Source: Henricia sp. BOLD:AAB3569 (Eukaryota > Echinodermata > Asteroidea > Spinulosida > Echinasteridae). From it: a stretch of 64,000 bases of DNA. Below, piece after piece: positions 47,470 through 59,851 of the stretch. The translations under genes were made by a program, and so were the position numbers. Where the stretch lies: assembly GCA_037783545.1 (NCBI GenBank), contig JBBELK010000030.1:806001-870000 (forward strand), given 5' to 3'. The notes under the pieces are model-generated. The model had not been told where the DNA came from, did no database searches, and saw nothing but the letters and a program-made list of their open reading frames with translations. Numbering within the stretch: the first letter of the stretch is position 1; every line of letters starts with the position of its first letter.

Positions 47470-48240
47470 CCCCTTTCCCAGTACAAAATCTCCGGGTTAA
47501 CTCGGTGGTAACGGCAATCCTCAACCCCGAGATACCCCAGGGCAGCGCGAGCGTTCCCACTACTCCTTTTCTGCCCCGGGTTAAGGTATAAAATTCTGCC
47601 GTTCATTAACCCTGCCAGCGACCAGGGTTAAGAATGGCGATCTCGAGGTTAACAGCCAAACCCCGGGGTTATTATTGTAATGGGAAACCAAGCAGGGTTA
47701 AGTGTTCACAGGCAATCTCAGGGTTAGCGCGCACTGCGCTGGCACACATCATTTACGTATGTACGTGCACATTTTTGCACTCCCAATTAAGGCACGGCTT
47801 CTCAAGCACCGTATTATCTCAATTCTATTTCTAATTCTAATTCTTCATGGGTTTCCTCACGCTTACGAGTGACAGTGCAATGAGCACTATTGAGGAATCC
47901 TTGGTATGAATACCAGAAAGAAATAATAAATAATAATAATAATAATAATTCATAACGAAAAGAAGAAGGGACAAAGGTGTGTAAAGAAGAAGAAATAAAG
48001 CTCCTCATCCAGGCCTGCTGGTCGATAGACAAGTTCAGTGACAACTCGATGGGACTACTAAAAAAATGAAAAAGATGTTTGCAGATTTCTGTTCCTCCAG
48101 TCTCTGTATACAGATATGCCCGCGTCTAGCGGGAAACTGCACTGCGCTAACCCGAGACAAGCTCGCCCCGGGTTTTACAAAACTCCGGGTTAACGAAAGC
48201 TTAACCCGGGGCGGCAAATCTTCGGGTTAAGCAGTTTGTA
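47470..48240. mobile_element. CCCGGGTTAA-rich foldback element with inserted SINE tail
   Basis: Left part (47470-47810) and right part (48116-48240) both carry CCCCGGGTTAA, CGGGTTAACG and CGAGATACCCC words on both strands. A family D SINE tail sits between them. Confidence 0.6.
47818..47949 (+). mobile_element. SINE family D, 3' part only
   Basis: ATGGGTTTCCTCACGCTTAC..GAGCACTATTGAGGAATCCT and the AATAAT run are nearly identical to 42301-42420. The tRNA head is absent. Confidence 0.88.
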
Positions 48241-48333
48241 CATGTAGTTGCAAAATGGTACAAGATACAGCTATAGGTTTGCCCCACTCAGGATCCACTA
48301 AGAAATTGTTTTCATTAAACCATTTGTATGTGT

Positions 48334-48693
48334 GTCAAACTTGGGTATACACGTACTTCTTTCAACAGACAGCTTTTTTAATAATTAAAGTGGCAAACGA
48401 CATCAGCGATGGACATCAATAATTTCTAACCACATAATTATTGATTTTCAATCAATGAATATTAATTTGTCCTTATAAATAAATCAGTTGTCCTGGATCA
48501 TGCTCTAAACCCATTTCTAAGTTTGTCAAACTTGAGTATACTTCTTTTAACAGACAGCTTTTTTGATATTCAAAATGACAAACGACATCAGCGATGGACA
48601 TCAATAATTTCTAACCACATAATTATTGATTTTCAATCAATGAATATTAATCTGTCCTTATGAATAAATCAGTCGTCCTGGATCATGCTCTAT
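48334..48693 (+). repeat. Tandem duplication, two units of about 185 bp
   Basis: Unit 1 (48334-48512) and unit 2 (48525-48693) share an almost unchanged core from GACATCAGCGATGGACATCA through CAATCAATGAATATTAAT. The unit edges have small differences. Confidence 0.95.
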
Positions 48694-48724
48694 ACATCAA
48701 CTAGTTGGCTGAAATATTTCCTGC

Positions 48725-48765
48725 GACAGCCAAAGTAGCAGTTATTAACTGCTACTTTGGCTGTC
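48725..48765. repeat. Perfect 20-bp hairpin
   Basis: GACAGCCAAAGTAGCAGTTA and its exact complement around a single T. Confidence 0.95.
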
Positions 48766-48954
48766 ACATGTGTTGAATTATTTTCACTGACAATGGACGC
48801 AACTTCAAATTTTTATTCTCCAGCAAACGGCCAAAACAATTAAAACACTCCTCAATCCTCCAAAATCAATATGATTTTACATACATCCTCGGGAGTTAGG
48901 GCTAAACTTGATTCTATAACCACAGATTTTAATTTATAATTCTGTATTCTGCAT

Positions 48955-49099
48955 TTAGAGGCAGGGACTCGTCAGCAATGCACGCGCCAAATTCATGCCA
49001 CGAAATACGCAGCTCCATGCATGTAGCGAAGGCACGGAGCTGCGTATTTCGTGGCACGAATTTGGCGCACGTTCATTGCTGACGAGCCTGTGCCTTTAA
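48955..49099. mobile_element. Palindromic TTAA MITE, family a, copy 2
   Basis: The left end TTAGAGGCAGGGACTCGTCA has one base changed in the target. The right end is GACGAGCCTGTGCCTTTAA. Most of the element pairs with itself (TGCCACGAAATACGCAGCTC and complement). Matches 39354-39494. Confidence 0.9.
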
Positions 49100-49436
49100 T
49101 GGAGCTTGTTCAAATTTATCCAGAAAATGGATTTTGTTTTAACCCAACAATCACATAAAATGCCTCCCAAAAAGACTATCCACAAGGAGAAATCAGGAAA
49201 ATTGCAGTCTCCAATTTAGATGTACATGTATTAGAAGCACAAATGTTTTACATAACCGGATAAATTAGTTTACAAAACAGTAGTTTTTTAATGATATTCT
49301 TGGAAACATGTGGATTATTAGTTCAAAATTTCAGAATGGTAATGAGAAAAATATGACAAATAATATGGTGTCAAAATCTCAACACCCATGGGAAAAATGG
49401 GGGGTTTAAAAATGTGATCTAGACACGCTCCTTTAA
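49096..49436 (+). mobile_element. TTAA MITE, family e, copy 1
   Basis: Starts TTAATGGAGC at 49096 and ends GACACGCTCCTTTAA at 49436. It shares the TTAA at 49096-49099 with the previous element. It aligns in reverse with 52570-52933 (CATATTTTTCTCATTACCAT, GATAAATTAGTTTACAAAAC). Confidence 0.8.
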
Positions 49437-49818
49437 TAAAACTAAATTCTACTCCATCTGATGAAATGCCGAATTCTAATACCATTTTCCTTGCATGAAA
49501 TTAGGAAAAAAGGCTTCAGTAATAAAGATATAAGGAAACCGATGAAACCGCCTTAAGCAATAGGCAAGCTAATCTGGGTCAACAAGGGCTTGATGCAGAA
49601 GAGAGATTCTCTTGGCTTCTCTATTCAGCAATAAGGCAATATGCGTGACCAAACAGTCATATGGCATGACTGGTGTATCCCGTTTGCTTCCTTCGTATCC
49701 TATCCTAAACAAATTATCAAGACCTTGGTGATGAAGTCAATTCATCTGTACGTATGTGGGTTTGCATGCAGATACATACAACGTACAGTATACAGTACTC
49801 CATGAATTGGTGTGTAAA
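49437..49818. other. Unassigned intronic sequence
   Basis: No repeat pair or exon recognised. Confidence 0.4.
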
Positions 49819-50065
49819 TGGGTCTTTCTATAAATTAGGGGTCCAATGTTGGTGTCCCCCGTTACATTTTACATCTTGTTTTTGTAAATTCAGGACGCAT
49901 TCTTTAAATACTTTCCATCTCAAAGAGTGAGTACAGAAAGTACAATTCATACAAAATGGTTTAAAAGCCATTTTCATGATTTTTGTACGAAAAATAACAC
50001 ATATCAGGTGTAACGGGGGACACTAAATGTCACACTTTTGGACCCCTAATTTATAGAAAGACCCA
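49819..50065. mobile_element. MITE with TGGGTCTTTCTATAAATTAG ends
   Basis: A 247-bp element. The terminal arms are perfect for at least 27 bp. An inner pair, GTGTCCCCCGTTACA and TGTAACGGGGGACAC, follows. Confidence 0.92.
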
Positions 50066-50398
50066 AATACAAAATGGCAAAGGTGGATACAGATCCGTCA
50101 TTTTTAGGGCGGTCTCAAATCTAGAATTTGCCGTCTTTACATAATGTCTCAATTCTTGTTCAATCTGTCTTTCCAAACGCAAATGTCACCGCGAATTGTG
50201 TATGTATCACTGTGTTTGGGCGTTTTTGCAATGCGGATTCATCAGTTAATTCTACCACATGGCGCGCACTGCACGAGTTTTGCCAATGTTCATGTATGCT
50301 CAAATTGCCGAAACTGTATTCGGGTAGTGTTTACAATTGCAGGGTTCAATCCAGCAATGTGAGGTTCATAACTATCCAAAAGATTAATTATAAATAAG

Positions 50399-50912
50399 GC
50401 GAATCAGACCGGGTCTGATCTGCCTTTTTCGAACCACATTTTTGTGTTTAGACTTAGTGCCTACAAGCTGGGTTCAAAGTCTCACTTGTTTGAAAATGTG
50501 GGGCTTAATTCGGCAAAAGTGGTTTTCCCATTGGACTTATTTTTGGTTAAACTACCATGGTTTTGCGGTACAATTACAAAGTCTAATGGAGACACTCAGA
50601 ATTAGCATCCCCATCAAGGCCGAAGGGGCTGCGTAAACTTTCCGCCCAGCCACAGTGGTTTCACAGGACTGTTTTACCCTGTAAAAATAACATAACCCTA
50701 CTGTAAATAATGGCTAGCACAGCAGGGAACATTCACAGAGGGGTTTGCGTACCTTTCCACAAGGGCACTGAAGACCACTGGCAAATGGGAACGCATGGTG
50801 GTATTAGCTAGGTAAGATTACACTAAGAAATGTTCTTGCATTTGGTCACGGTAACTTTACGTGAGGTAGGGGAAGAAAAAGTCCAATGGGAACACACCTA
50901 AAGCCGAATCAA
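50399..50912. mobile_element. GATCAGACC palindrome element, copy 2
   Basis: GGCGAATCAGACCGGGTCTG..CTGCC, TTTAGACTTAGTGCCTAC and TTCGGCAAAAG align with 14315-14430. A GCCGAATCAAGTGTAAACGAG near 50893 may be its right end. Confidence 0.55.
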
Positions 50913-52569
50913 GTGTAAACGAGCCTCGAGTTTAGAGATGCCTGTACGCTTTCAAGCAATGATGATTTGGTTGCCTGTGGGCAGCTTAGCTTCCCAACAA
51001 GCCAATCCATTTAGCTAGGCATAGGCTCACCAAGAGCAGGGAATACTGGAGTTCAATGACTGTTAGGAATAAAACGTACAATATTGCTGGACCTCAACTC
51101 GGCTCCATCCCCCAGAATTGAACTCTACAACAGGCTTATGAATGAAAATCAGACCTTCGGTTACTTGAAAGCTTTTTAGTAATCTGAAGTCACGAACTGG
51201 CATCTTGAATTACGCATAGTGATACAACTTCTGTATGTAATAGACAAAAATCAATGTTTTATGAGAAATAACGAACAAAATTGTTGAACTAGGTTGATGA
51301 ACCTGACTGCATGGGTCCAAATATATAACTTTTCAGATTTACAGGAAAGTCGCACCAGATCGAATTCGTCAACCAAGTTTTAGTTGATTTTGAAAACACT
51401 AGCTGTGTTCAGACGGTCACAACCCCTGGAGGGTTTCTGAGTGTTGGCTATAAAAATGTATAAACGCCGCCTCCTAAACAGCCTCCGTGTGGACATGCCT
51501 ACTGTTTGAGTGTACCCATTGTCTTATTTTGGTCTATCCCTCCCCGACATGCATTATGTGTAGGCGCTATAATTTCTTCCTCCATGCTATAACACACAAC
51601 ATCTTCTTATAGTCCCAGAGCGCTCATCAATTTATTCCCATACTTGTACTTGTCATCTACTAATGAAAAACCTCCAAATTCATTCAAGAAAGCCATTAGT
51701 GGTATATACGTAATGCACACATTACGGATCATTAGTTACAATTTCACAGACAACAGCGAGAAGAAACAAGTATAGTGTCAAGAGCAGAAAATTAAAATTT
51801 ATGATATCATTTTTGACTCCATTTGGTATTGGGTTCGATATAATAAGGGGCTTGACATAAGGTGTTGAGCAAGCCCAAGTCAAAGTCTGTAATAATTTAT
51901 TGGTTTCCCCGGTGTACAATGCATCACATTTTGTGAAAACTCATCAGTGAGTGCTGCGGGTTCACCGACCAGTAATCAACTCTGCGTGATGTCATTAAAC
52001 CAAGACTAAAGCTGCAAATGGCCTTTGTGATGCGGCCGCATTGACAATGCCCTTGCTTTGTGCGCACCGCCTCTGCTAATAATTACGCACCAATGCCAAG
52101 CAGCCTTTACTATTGTTGTGAGGGGTCACCTCAGGTCAAGTGAGTCAAAATCATGGTTGGTGTCTTGCACCACATTGCACTTACACTCGGGGTATAAATG
52201 ACAGTAATTTTATGGTCAGGCGGTAAGATGTTACAAAATTAATCAAGAATAGGCGTTGGGTCTCTCTTGCGGTTTCCACAGTTGAGAGCTCCGTGCATAT
52301 GTGCAGAAACCACCATTAGTATTGTATACATGTCCAGTTCCATTATACCATTGGGTGAGTACACAAATGCAGATGGGCAATATTGTAAAAAGGTTTTCAA
52401 TTTCAGCAGCCTCTGGTCCTGTGTGCATGTCAATTCATTGTATCAATTTGCCAGGTGCGTTTGTCCTTGGAGAGTGTTAACAAACAAACTGCGAGGTAAT
52501 ATTTAAAAGGAAACAAAATAAAAAATCAATGTTAGTGCAAACAAATACTTTAAATGTATTTTCAAATAC
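50913..52569. other. Unassigned intronic sequence
   Basis: About 1.6 kb without a recognised element except a CTGTGTTCAGACGGTCAC word near 51407. 51930-52150 has balanced composition and no repeat, so it is a candidate for conserved non-coding DNA. Confidence 0.35.
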
Positions 52570-52933
52570 TGTTTAAATATACATAGAGTTACCCCTGGGG
52601 AAAAAAAGGGCGTCAAAAATTACAGGTACCTGACCAGGTCACTTTTTTCATTACCTATTTTGATATATTATGGTTCATATTTTTCTCATTACCATTTTGA
52701 AATTTTGCACTCTCAATTTATTTATTTTCATAGATATCATTGAAAAACCACTGACGTTTTGTAAACTAATTTATCCAGTTACACAGTGCAGTGATCACAC
52801 CAACCATTTTTGCTTCCACATCCAAATTGGAGATTGCAAATTTCTTGTTTTCTTCTAATGGATAGCATTTTATGATTGTTAGTTTAGAACGAAATCTGTT
52901 TTCTAAAAAAAAACACCTGAAAATCTCCTTTAA
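52570..52933 (-). mobile_element. TTAA MITE, family e, copy 2
   Basis: The right end ATCTCCTTTAA is at 52933. The interior matches the reverse complement of 49096-49436 over about 300 bp. The left end is decayed. Confidence 0.7.
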
Positions 52934-53699
52934 TTATAAATAAAGACAAATTCAACAATTTCACGTGTTCACAACAGAAAACATTTCAGCAAATGTTGAA
53001 ATAAAACAAAAAAATGAAAAGGCTGCGAATAAATTAACCTTTCTGGATTTCTCAATAAAGTAAATAACATCTTCCTTCCGTCTGGTTTCCTCCATTTCAT
53101 TATACACTCGAAAAATTTACGATACTAGAAAGATCTGGAATTCAATTTCTCGAGACACAAATTCTCCGGCGCCAATTTCAGACATGGTGAAGATCTTCCA
53201 AAGATCAACACTTCGGATGAGTAAAAATGCCCAGCCATCAAACCAAGTTATTTCCATTGCAAATAAACACTGGGTCCCATCATCTAAATAAACCAATGCC
53301 GATTTGAGGCAAACATGTACTGCAAAGCACACTCCGGAATGCGAGGCTTGGGCTGGTGTATTTTTGTTGCACCTTTCAATGAGGGTTTGAGGGAGCAAAG
53401 GCTCCGGGAACTCGCACTAAATCCTTAAATTGATAAACTGTGGAATTCCCAAATTAGATTTGGAAATAAAAATCAATTTGAATGACAATCCTTCTAAACA
53501 CCAGCCAACATTTTATAATTTGGGTAAATATTTGAAACATATACCAATATTTTATTTCCAAAACTGTATATGAGCTGTACTTTTCAAAATGATGAATTTC
53601 TTTTTATTTTAGCCGATTTATTCAAGGAGGAAAATTTTACAGCAGTAAAATTTATAACAATGAAATATTAAAACTGAAATTTAGTACATGTTATATAAA
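52934..53699. other. Unassigned intronic sequence
   Basis: A 93-codon minus-strand frame (53398-53117) has no known domain. Composition at 53110-53420 is less AT-rich than its surroundings. Confidence 0.35.
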
Positions 53700-54020
53700 A
53701 AGTGCTGTGGTGAAGCGGTCTAGTGGATCGTATTTAAAACCTGGGTTAGTTCCGAAGGTAGTGGGTTCTAATCCCGGTCCAGCCCATCCATGGTGCATGT
53801 ATCCTTGAGCAAGGTACTTTGCCACGCATTGCTTCTCTCCACCCAGGGGCAAAATGGGTACCCGAGAGGGTAGCCAAAGTTTGTGTGTTTGATTAGCCTT
53901 TGAGCGCCTAAGGCAGCCGGGGCTGTAAACTCCCCAGTGAGCTGAGATGGTATTTGGAGTGATTTAATGGAGCCCTATGATCAGGGGTAATGATAGTGCG
54001 CGGGATAAGTCCATATAATA
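53700..54020 (+). mobile_element. tRNA-derived SINE, family E
   Basis: Head TGGTGAAGCGGTCTAGTGGA and GTGGGTTCTAATCCCGGTCC. The body has ATCCTTGAGCAAGGTACTTT and CACCCAGGGGCAAAATGGGT, ending GATAGTGCGCGGGATAAGTC. Single copy here. Confidence 0.75.
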
Positions 54021-54068
54021 TCAAAGATGTAAATACCAATGACAGCTACAATTTCATTTTTAAATTTC

Positions 54069-54130
54069 AGGGGCTTTGGGTTCAAATTCCGATGAGTATT
54101 ATATGACGTCTTTTCTCTTATCCCATATTA
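54069..54130 (+). mobile_element. SINE family A, 3' fragment
   Basis: GGCTTTGGGTTCAAATTCCG, then TTTTCTCTTATCCCATATT. Confidence 0.6.
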
Positions 54131-54202
54131 TTTAGTTACATCATTTCCATGGGACACTGTGCCATATCTAAGTTAATAATGAAAACTTGAGGGGGTAAAT
54201 CA

Positions 54203-54301
54203 CCGTACGTCACAGCTCAGCTAGTAGAGCATCTACCCGCAGTATCAGAAGTCTTGGGTTTGAATCCAATAAGGACCATATTATTTTTTTCCCTTTTATG
54301 A
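54203..54301 (+). mobile_element. SINE family A
   Basis: TCACAGCTCAGCTAGTAGAG, CATCTACCCGCAGTATCAGA, GGGTTTGAATCCAATAAGGA. Close to the copy at 1500. Confidence 0.8.
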
Positions 54302-54932
54302 AATACTTGGTGAATGCTTTAGAGAAGAAATCAGATTAAGAAAAGGTATATTTTCCAAAATTATGATCAACTGCTTCTTTTTCAATAAAAATCATTGCAT
54401 ATGTACTTTGCAGAACTGCAATATTGAAGGTTTGGTTGAAGTACATGTAAATTGAAAATCTTGTAATTTTTGGCTAATTACAAAACATTAAACCGAAGTG
54501 ATTATTATTATTATTTTTTTTTTAACTGATCATGTCATACGTCAACATAATGGAATTCTTATTTTTTTCACATTTAGGTTACAATTAAAATCGTCAGAAA
54601 TAATACCAATCCCTGCTTTATAATGTCATAATGCAAAGTAGGCTATATAATTATACGGAGTGGCACAAATGCAAATTATGGATTATATAGCTCAGGAAAG
54701 TCGTGGAGACATGATGGATTAAGGTATTTGGCTCTTTCATGAAGACGGCATGTTTGCTGCACACCGTAATGATGATTGCAGGAGCTTCGTAAATAGGCCC
54801 ATTTATATACAACTGTCACTTCATCCAATACTCACTAACATCAAGTTCCATCTGGGGCTTGTTATGAGCCTGCTGTGTACACACTACCTATTTTTTGCTC
54901 CTGGAAAAAGATAAGGTGCTTTACAAATGGCC
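54302..54932. other. Unassigned intronic sequence
   Basis: AT-rich. No repeat pair or exon recognised. Confidence 0.4.
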
Positions 54933-55352
54933 TAAACCCGTGTCCGCATTGGACTTGTTTTTCAGGAGGTTTTACAGAGACGATGGTAAAATGAAAAATG
55001 GCTAAATTTTACTGCTGTCCGAATTTTGACTTTTTCAACACGGGAAAATTTTACTGAGACCATGTGCAGTGTCCTTTCGCAGTATGACCTTCACGGCCTG
55101 GACGTACCGTGTACGCTTTCCAGAGCGCTTTTACCGACTCGTTGTGTCCGCACTGGACATCTTAGGAGAAGTTACCTGGTCAATTTTCCTGGGCAGCAGT
55201 TGAAAAAGTAACTGCTGGACTCAGGAAAAGTAACTGAGGAAAACGTCCAAGGCTGTCTGCACTGATTTAAAAATGGGAACAGTACCCATCGTCTCGGTAT
55301 GTTTCCCCCCCCCCCCCCCCCCCAAAAAAGTCCAATGCAGACAGGCCTTTAA
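54933..55352 (+). mobile_element. TTAA MITE, family c, copy 2
   Basis: Left end TAAACCCGTGTCCGCATTGG, right end CCAATGCAGACAGGCCTTTAA. The interior matches 31671-32081 and 56335-56699. A run of 19 C (55305-55323) lies near the right end. Confidence 0.82.
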
Positions 55353-56334
55353 TACTGGTGTAGAAATCTATGGATGATCACACACGTACTAGATGTAGCG
55401 TACTAGACCTGGCAATGACCTGATCACACAGTATGATTGCAACACACAGAGTGGCAGTACAGGCATCAAATCTAGCCAGTTTTATTGATTTTTCTATCGG
55501 ATTTAGATCCTGCAGCCGTATTTGGTTTTTCTTTGTCTCCAGCCAGATGCACTGAATACAATTTTATTATTAACCTTGATAGATAATAATAATAATAGCA
55601 ATCTTATATAGCGCCAAATGCCAGGGCCTCTAGGCGCTTAAACCCTAGATCTAGGGTTTGAAATATTCAAAATATGCTGAATAATGACCGTTTAGTTTAA
55701 AATTTGGCAAAAGTGGGATCCAAACTTCGGTTTCTGATTTAAAGGCCCATTATGACTTGCAGTATAGAAGGAAAAATAGCTTGTGACAATGGTATATTAC
55801 CATATCAACATGTTCACGTGCGCTTCACATCAAAATGAGTTTTTTTTATGAACCCAAGTATCTTCCAGCTAAACATCGATATACATAGTGCCAAGATGAC
55901 AGAATTTTACTGGCTTATATGGTTTTGTGTACACTCCAAGATCCCTCTAGCTACACACTCCAGTATGAGTGACATCATTTCATAAAATTGTCCTTGATGA
56001 ACCAGTCAAGCGAACCAGCTTAAAAAGATTTCGCCTTTGGCCGACTCGAGGACCAGCCCCCAGCCAGAGGTCTTCGTTTGTCTCAATTCTCAAGAAGGTT
56101 ATGAGCAAGGATGGGAGGCAATGAGACCTTTATTGGAAGCATGCAGGGAGGAGTAGTGTGCTCACTGTGCTGACATGTTTTCAGCTATCTACTATGTACG
56201 AATAGATTTAATTAAATCTTGCCATGTGACATTTTTCAAATGGTATCTCACACCACTACATGTACCAATATGTGCTGATGTATTATCTTTAGATTGAGGG
56301 AGGGGAAACACATGCAGAAGGTTGCTTAATTCTC
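55353..56334. other. Unassigned intronic sequence
   Basis: Contains an (AAT)n-TATAGCGCC motif at 55585-55640, like a LINE/SINE 3' end read in reverse. Nothing else was recognised. Confidence 0.4.
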
Positions 56335-56699
56335 TAAAGCCGTGTCCGCATTGGACTTGTTTTTTGGGAGGTTTTACCGAGACGATGGTAAAGTGAAATT
56401 TTACTGCTGTCCGCATTTGGACTTTTTCAACATGGGAAAATGTTACCAAGACCATGGGAGAGCATGTGCAGTGTCTCTTCGCAGTATGACATTCCTGGCA
56501 CGGATGTATGCTTTCAGAGTGCTTTTACCGCCTTGATGTGTCCGCATTGGACTTATTATATCGAGAAAAATTACCTGGTCATTTTCCTGAGCAACAGTTG
56601 GCCAGGAAAAGTAACCGGTGGAGTCGGGAAAAGTTACAGATAGGAAAACTTCCTAGGCTGTCCGCACTGGATTAAAAATTTGGAAAAATACCCAGCGTT
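56335..56699 (+). mobile_element. TTAA-type MITE, family c, copy 3
   Basis: Starts TAAAGCCGTGTCCGCATTGG. Collinear with copy 2 up to GGCTGTCCGCACTGGATTAA. The right terminus is lost. Confidence 0.8.
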
Positions 56700-56799
56700 T
56701 TTCACAGGGTTGCCAATGTCTAAAATACAAAGTATGATATTTTGTCGTTAATAAAGTAAATAAGCAAATTTGCTGAGAACCACAGACTATATATCTTTA

Positions 56800-56962
56800 A
56801 CACAAAAACCATGAACAGATTTGGAAGGTTTTCTGAGAAATTGATGCCTCTATGTAGGTGAATGTCTGCGGGTTGGTTTACCAACATTCTTCTTCGGATA
56901 TTTTATACCCTTCCAGGAATCCATAAAAGTTTCATTTTGCAAATGATACATATTGGACATTT
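56800..56962 (+). mobile_element. TTAA MITE, family d, right half
   Basis: GGTTTTCTGAGAAATTGATG, CCAACATTCTTCTTC, then GCAAATGATACATATTGGAC..TTTAA match family d. Confidence 0.65.
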
Positions 56963-57106
56963 AAATATCAGTGGCAAGGGTTCCAGCTGGAAAATAGTAA
57001 AGTTTCAGCAACCCCATTTTTTGTATCCATTGCTGAATACATTTCAGTTTTAAAAAGGATTTTGACAGATCTAGTTAGGTCATTCAAGTTCATCCAATTT
57101 CAAGTA

Positions 57107-57392
57107 TAGACCTTTATCACGGTGCATCCATCTTTGTCTTGTTCCCCATAGTACGTGTCAGTACGATCAGTGCCTCTGCACGTCCGCGCGATAGTGCGTG
57201 TAATCTACCTTTGAGAATCACTGTGTGTCTATGCTGCGCGCTCTCTTTATAGCGCAACGCCTGTGCCATTGTGACGCACACAATGAACAGTTTCAAAACG
57301 GGACCAAACTATTTTTTTCTGCAAGCCTCGCTTTGGTTACGTTCATTTTAATAGGAGAAAAGGGAAGATGGCCGCACCATGATAAAGGTCTA
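57107..57392. mobile_element. TA-target MITE, TAGACC family 3, copy 2
   Basis: Ends TAGACCTTTATCACGGTGCA and CATGATAAAGGTCTA. The reverse complement aligns with 13141-13406. Confidence 0.87.
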
Positions 57393-57724
57393 TTATGCAC
57401 ATTGTTTTACATTGAATGGACATTGTATTTGTCACATTGTCTTTCTACTTACACAGAATTTTATTTTTGTTCAATTGTGAAGGGACATTTTTTCTCTGCC
57501 CCTAAAATAAAATGACTATCCTTCCCTCCCGGCATTCAATAAATTCTTTGGTACAAGATACAAGCATCTCAGAAATGTTCAATTTAAGTGTCCTTGGGTT
57601 GCCATTAAAGAGATTAAAACAGAAATATAATGCAATTTATCTTCACGGCCATAGTATATGCATTCTACACGTACTACATGTACATGTACCTGCTTGAGCA
57701 TCCACCTGGCCTGCAGAAACAACT
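57393..57724. other. Unassigned intronic sequence
   Basis: No repeat pair or exon recognised. Confidence 0.4.
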
Positions 57725-58476
57725 CAAAAGGCCATTTCACATGGGCGCTTTAAACAATGGTCGTGTGCGACAAAAACGCATCGATGTCAAAAACACAGGT
57801 ATATAGCGCAGTGTCTTGTGAAAGTGCATCTCCGTCACCAAATCACAAGGGTCTCGTGTGTACCTTCACACGTTCGGATCGAGACCTCTTCCAAAATTTC
57901 GCATGGATGCAATGATCACCGAGATTGGTCGTGTGAATGTACGGTGTGTGATTTTCGCAAGGATACTGTGCGTTGTAGTCCCATTGCACATGCGCACTTT
58001 TGCAGTTACCATGCAATCATCGTGCAAAATGGCCGTTCACACGAAAACAGGATGTTAATTATGTAGAAAGTCATTATATAGTCTCATGAATGAAAAACGC
58101 CCAAAAATGTTGTGAAATCATGTAAAAATTTGTTGCTTCCTTTTTCTCCGCCATTTTTTTCTCTATGCATGCGCAAGGATGTTTATTTGGAATGAAACTT
58201 CATGTCGAATCACGCGCCTGTATGCTACGGTGGGAAAAGTACTGCCAGTGGTACCCCTATAACCGACAGCTTAAAGAATATCGCAGTACCAACAGTACAA
58301 ATGTAACCTTTGAACTCAATGCAAATGAAGCAAAACAAGGGACATTGGCTACTGTGACAGTGTTGCGTTGTACCATGTGAAAGCCTGCGATCAACTTCGC
58401 AAGCGTCCTTGGCGTCAGACACCGGGCGCCAATCATCGCAGATGTGTGTTTTCAGCGCTCGTGTGACATGGGCTAA
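57725..58476. mobile_element. Element with GCCCATGTCACA-type ends
   Basis: GGCCATTTCACATGGGCGCT at the left pairs imperfectly with AGCGCTCGTGTGACATGGGC at the right. GTGTGAA and CGCACTTT-type words recur inside. About 750 bp, no copy elsewhere here. Confidence 0.55.
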
Positions 58477-59851
58477 ACATAACACGGACATACTGTATCT
58501 TTAACTGAAGTTGATGATGCAGTGATGTATATCTGTGTCATAGTGACAGATACTCGATATATTAAATGCTTTTTTGGTGCTTCAAGCAACAAAGTGTAGG
58601 CCTATTATCATTAGATTTTGGATAATAACAGAGAAACATTTAATCGTTCCAAGATCTTGCATTATTATATAAAATGAAGCTTTTGCGGATACCGTGCCGT
58701 TTCTGATACTGTGCAGTAGGAAGCCCCAATCTGATTGGCGTCCACACTGGTGCACCGAAGCACATGCATATATGACATGCACATAATGCTTTGAGTGAAT
58801 GCACTGTGCGTGAGTGCAACGCGCGTGCGAGTACGGTATCAAAAAATACTTCACAGCAGTATAAAACAAAAGCACATGCGGGCGTTAATGTTACAAATAA
58901 ACTGAAGTTTTCAACACCAAACAGACAAAAATCTTGCGGTAACCTTCAGCTCTGTCGCATATTTTCATGACTCGTGTGGTATATTCTCATATCACCCTCA
59001 AAACCATCCAATATTATACAATTAACATTTATCAAAATCAATGGTTTTTTATTATTATTTTCCTGTCTTGCCTGAAATCCTTTTCGCACCAGTGTTGAAT
59101 TCATTTTCAAGCCTTCCTACATTTCCATACCAAGAAAGCACATGTTCTGTTTGATTTTCTAAACATTCCTTTCCTGAACATAAAGCTAAACATGAGGTAC
59201 ACTGGACAACATAACGACAGCATAACATAGCTGAAAGCCCAACATGCCACTCAACAATGCTAGGAGATCGAGCACTTTCGGAGCTTGATATAAACAAACC
59301 ACAATGACTCACAAGTCTAGAAATGCGGCCGCTGAGGTGATTTCAAATTCTGGTAATTGGTTATTTTCAAATTTTGACATTTTAATGTACTTGTGATATA
59401 AGCTCAGTTGGTGAGCATTGGTATATTACGTATAATCCTAATTGGGACAAATGTCGTTTTCTAAATTTCAAATTAACTGACTATAGCAATGTATTAAACA
59501 CAATTTTCATTTGGGTCATTCCATATGAAGTTGAGGAACCGTGTCCACTTTTTTGCCATTGAAAAATTGACCATAGATGGTAATGTTAGTACAGTATTTG
59601 AACCCACAACGGTGTGTCCATGGTTACAAGCAAAGATACAAAGCACAACATGAACGAATGTGTTTTCACTCCAGTCACGATGCTCTGCCTGTATATATAC
59701 AAAGGAATATGACACAGGGTCAGAAAAGTGCCAGGATGTGCGACCGACAGAATTGGATGTCTTTAATTTCAAACAATTATTAACGGTCGTGTAATTGTGG
59801 ATGTACCATGCATGGATGAGTGATTTAGGTAACTGTCTCACAAACTGCATG
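58477..59851. other. Unassigned intronic sequence
   Basis: Only a decayed SINE-like head (TAAGCTCAGTTGGTGAGC near 59400) was noticed. Confidence 0.4.

Noticed and set aside
55305-55323. Run of 19 C as a functional site
   Set aside because: Homopolymer within a MITE; its length is likely variable or affected by sequencing.
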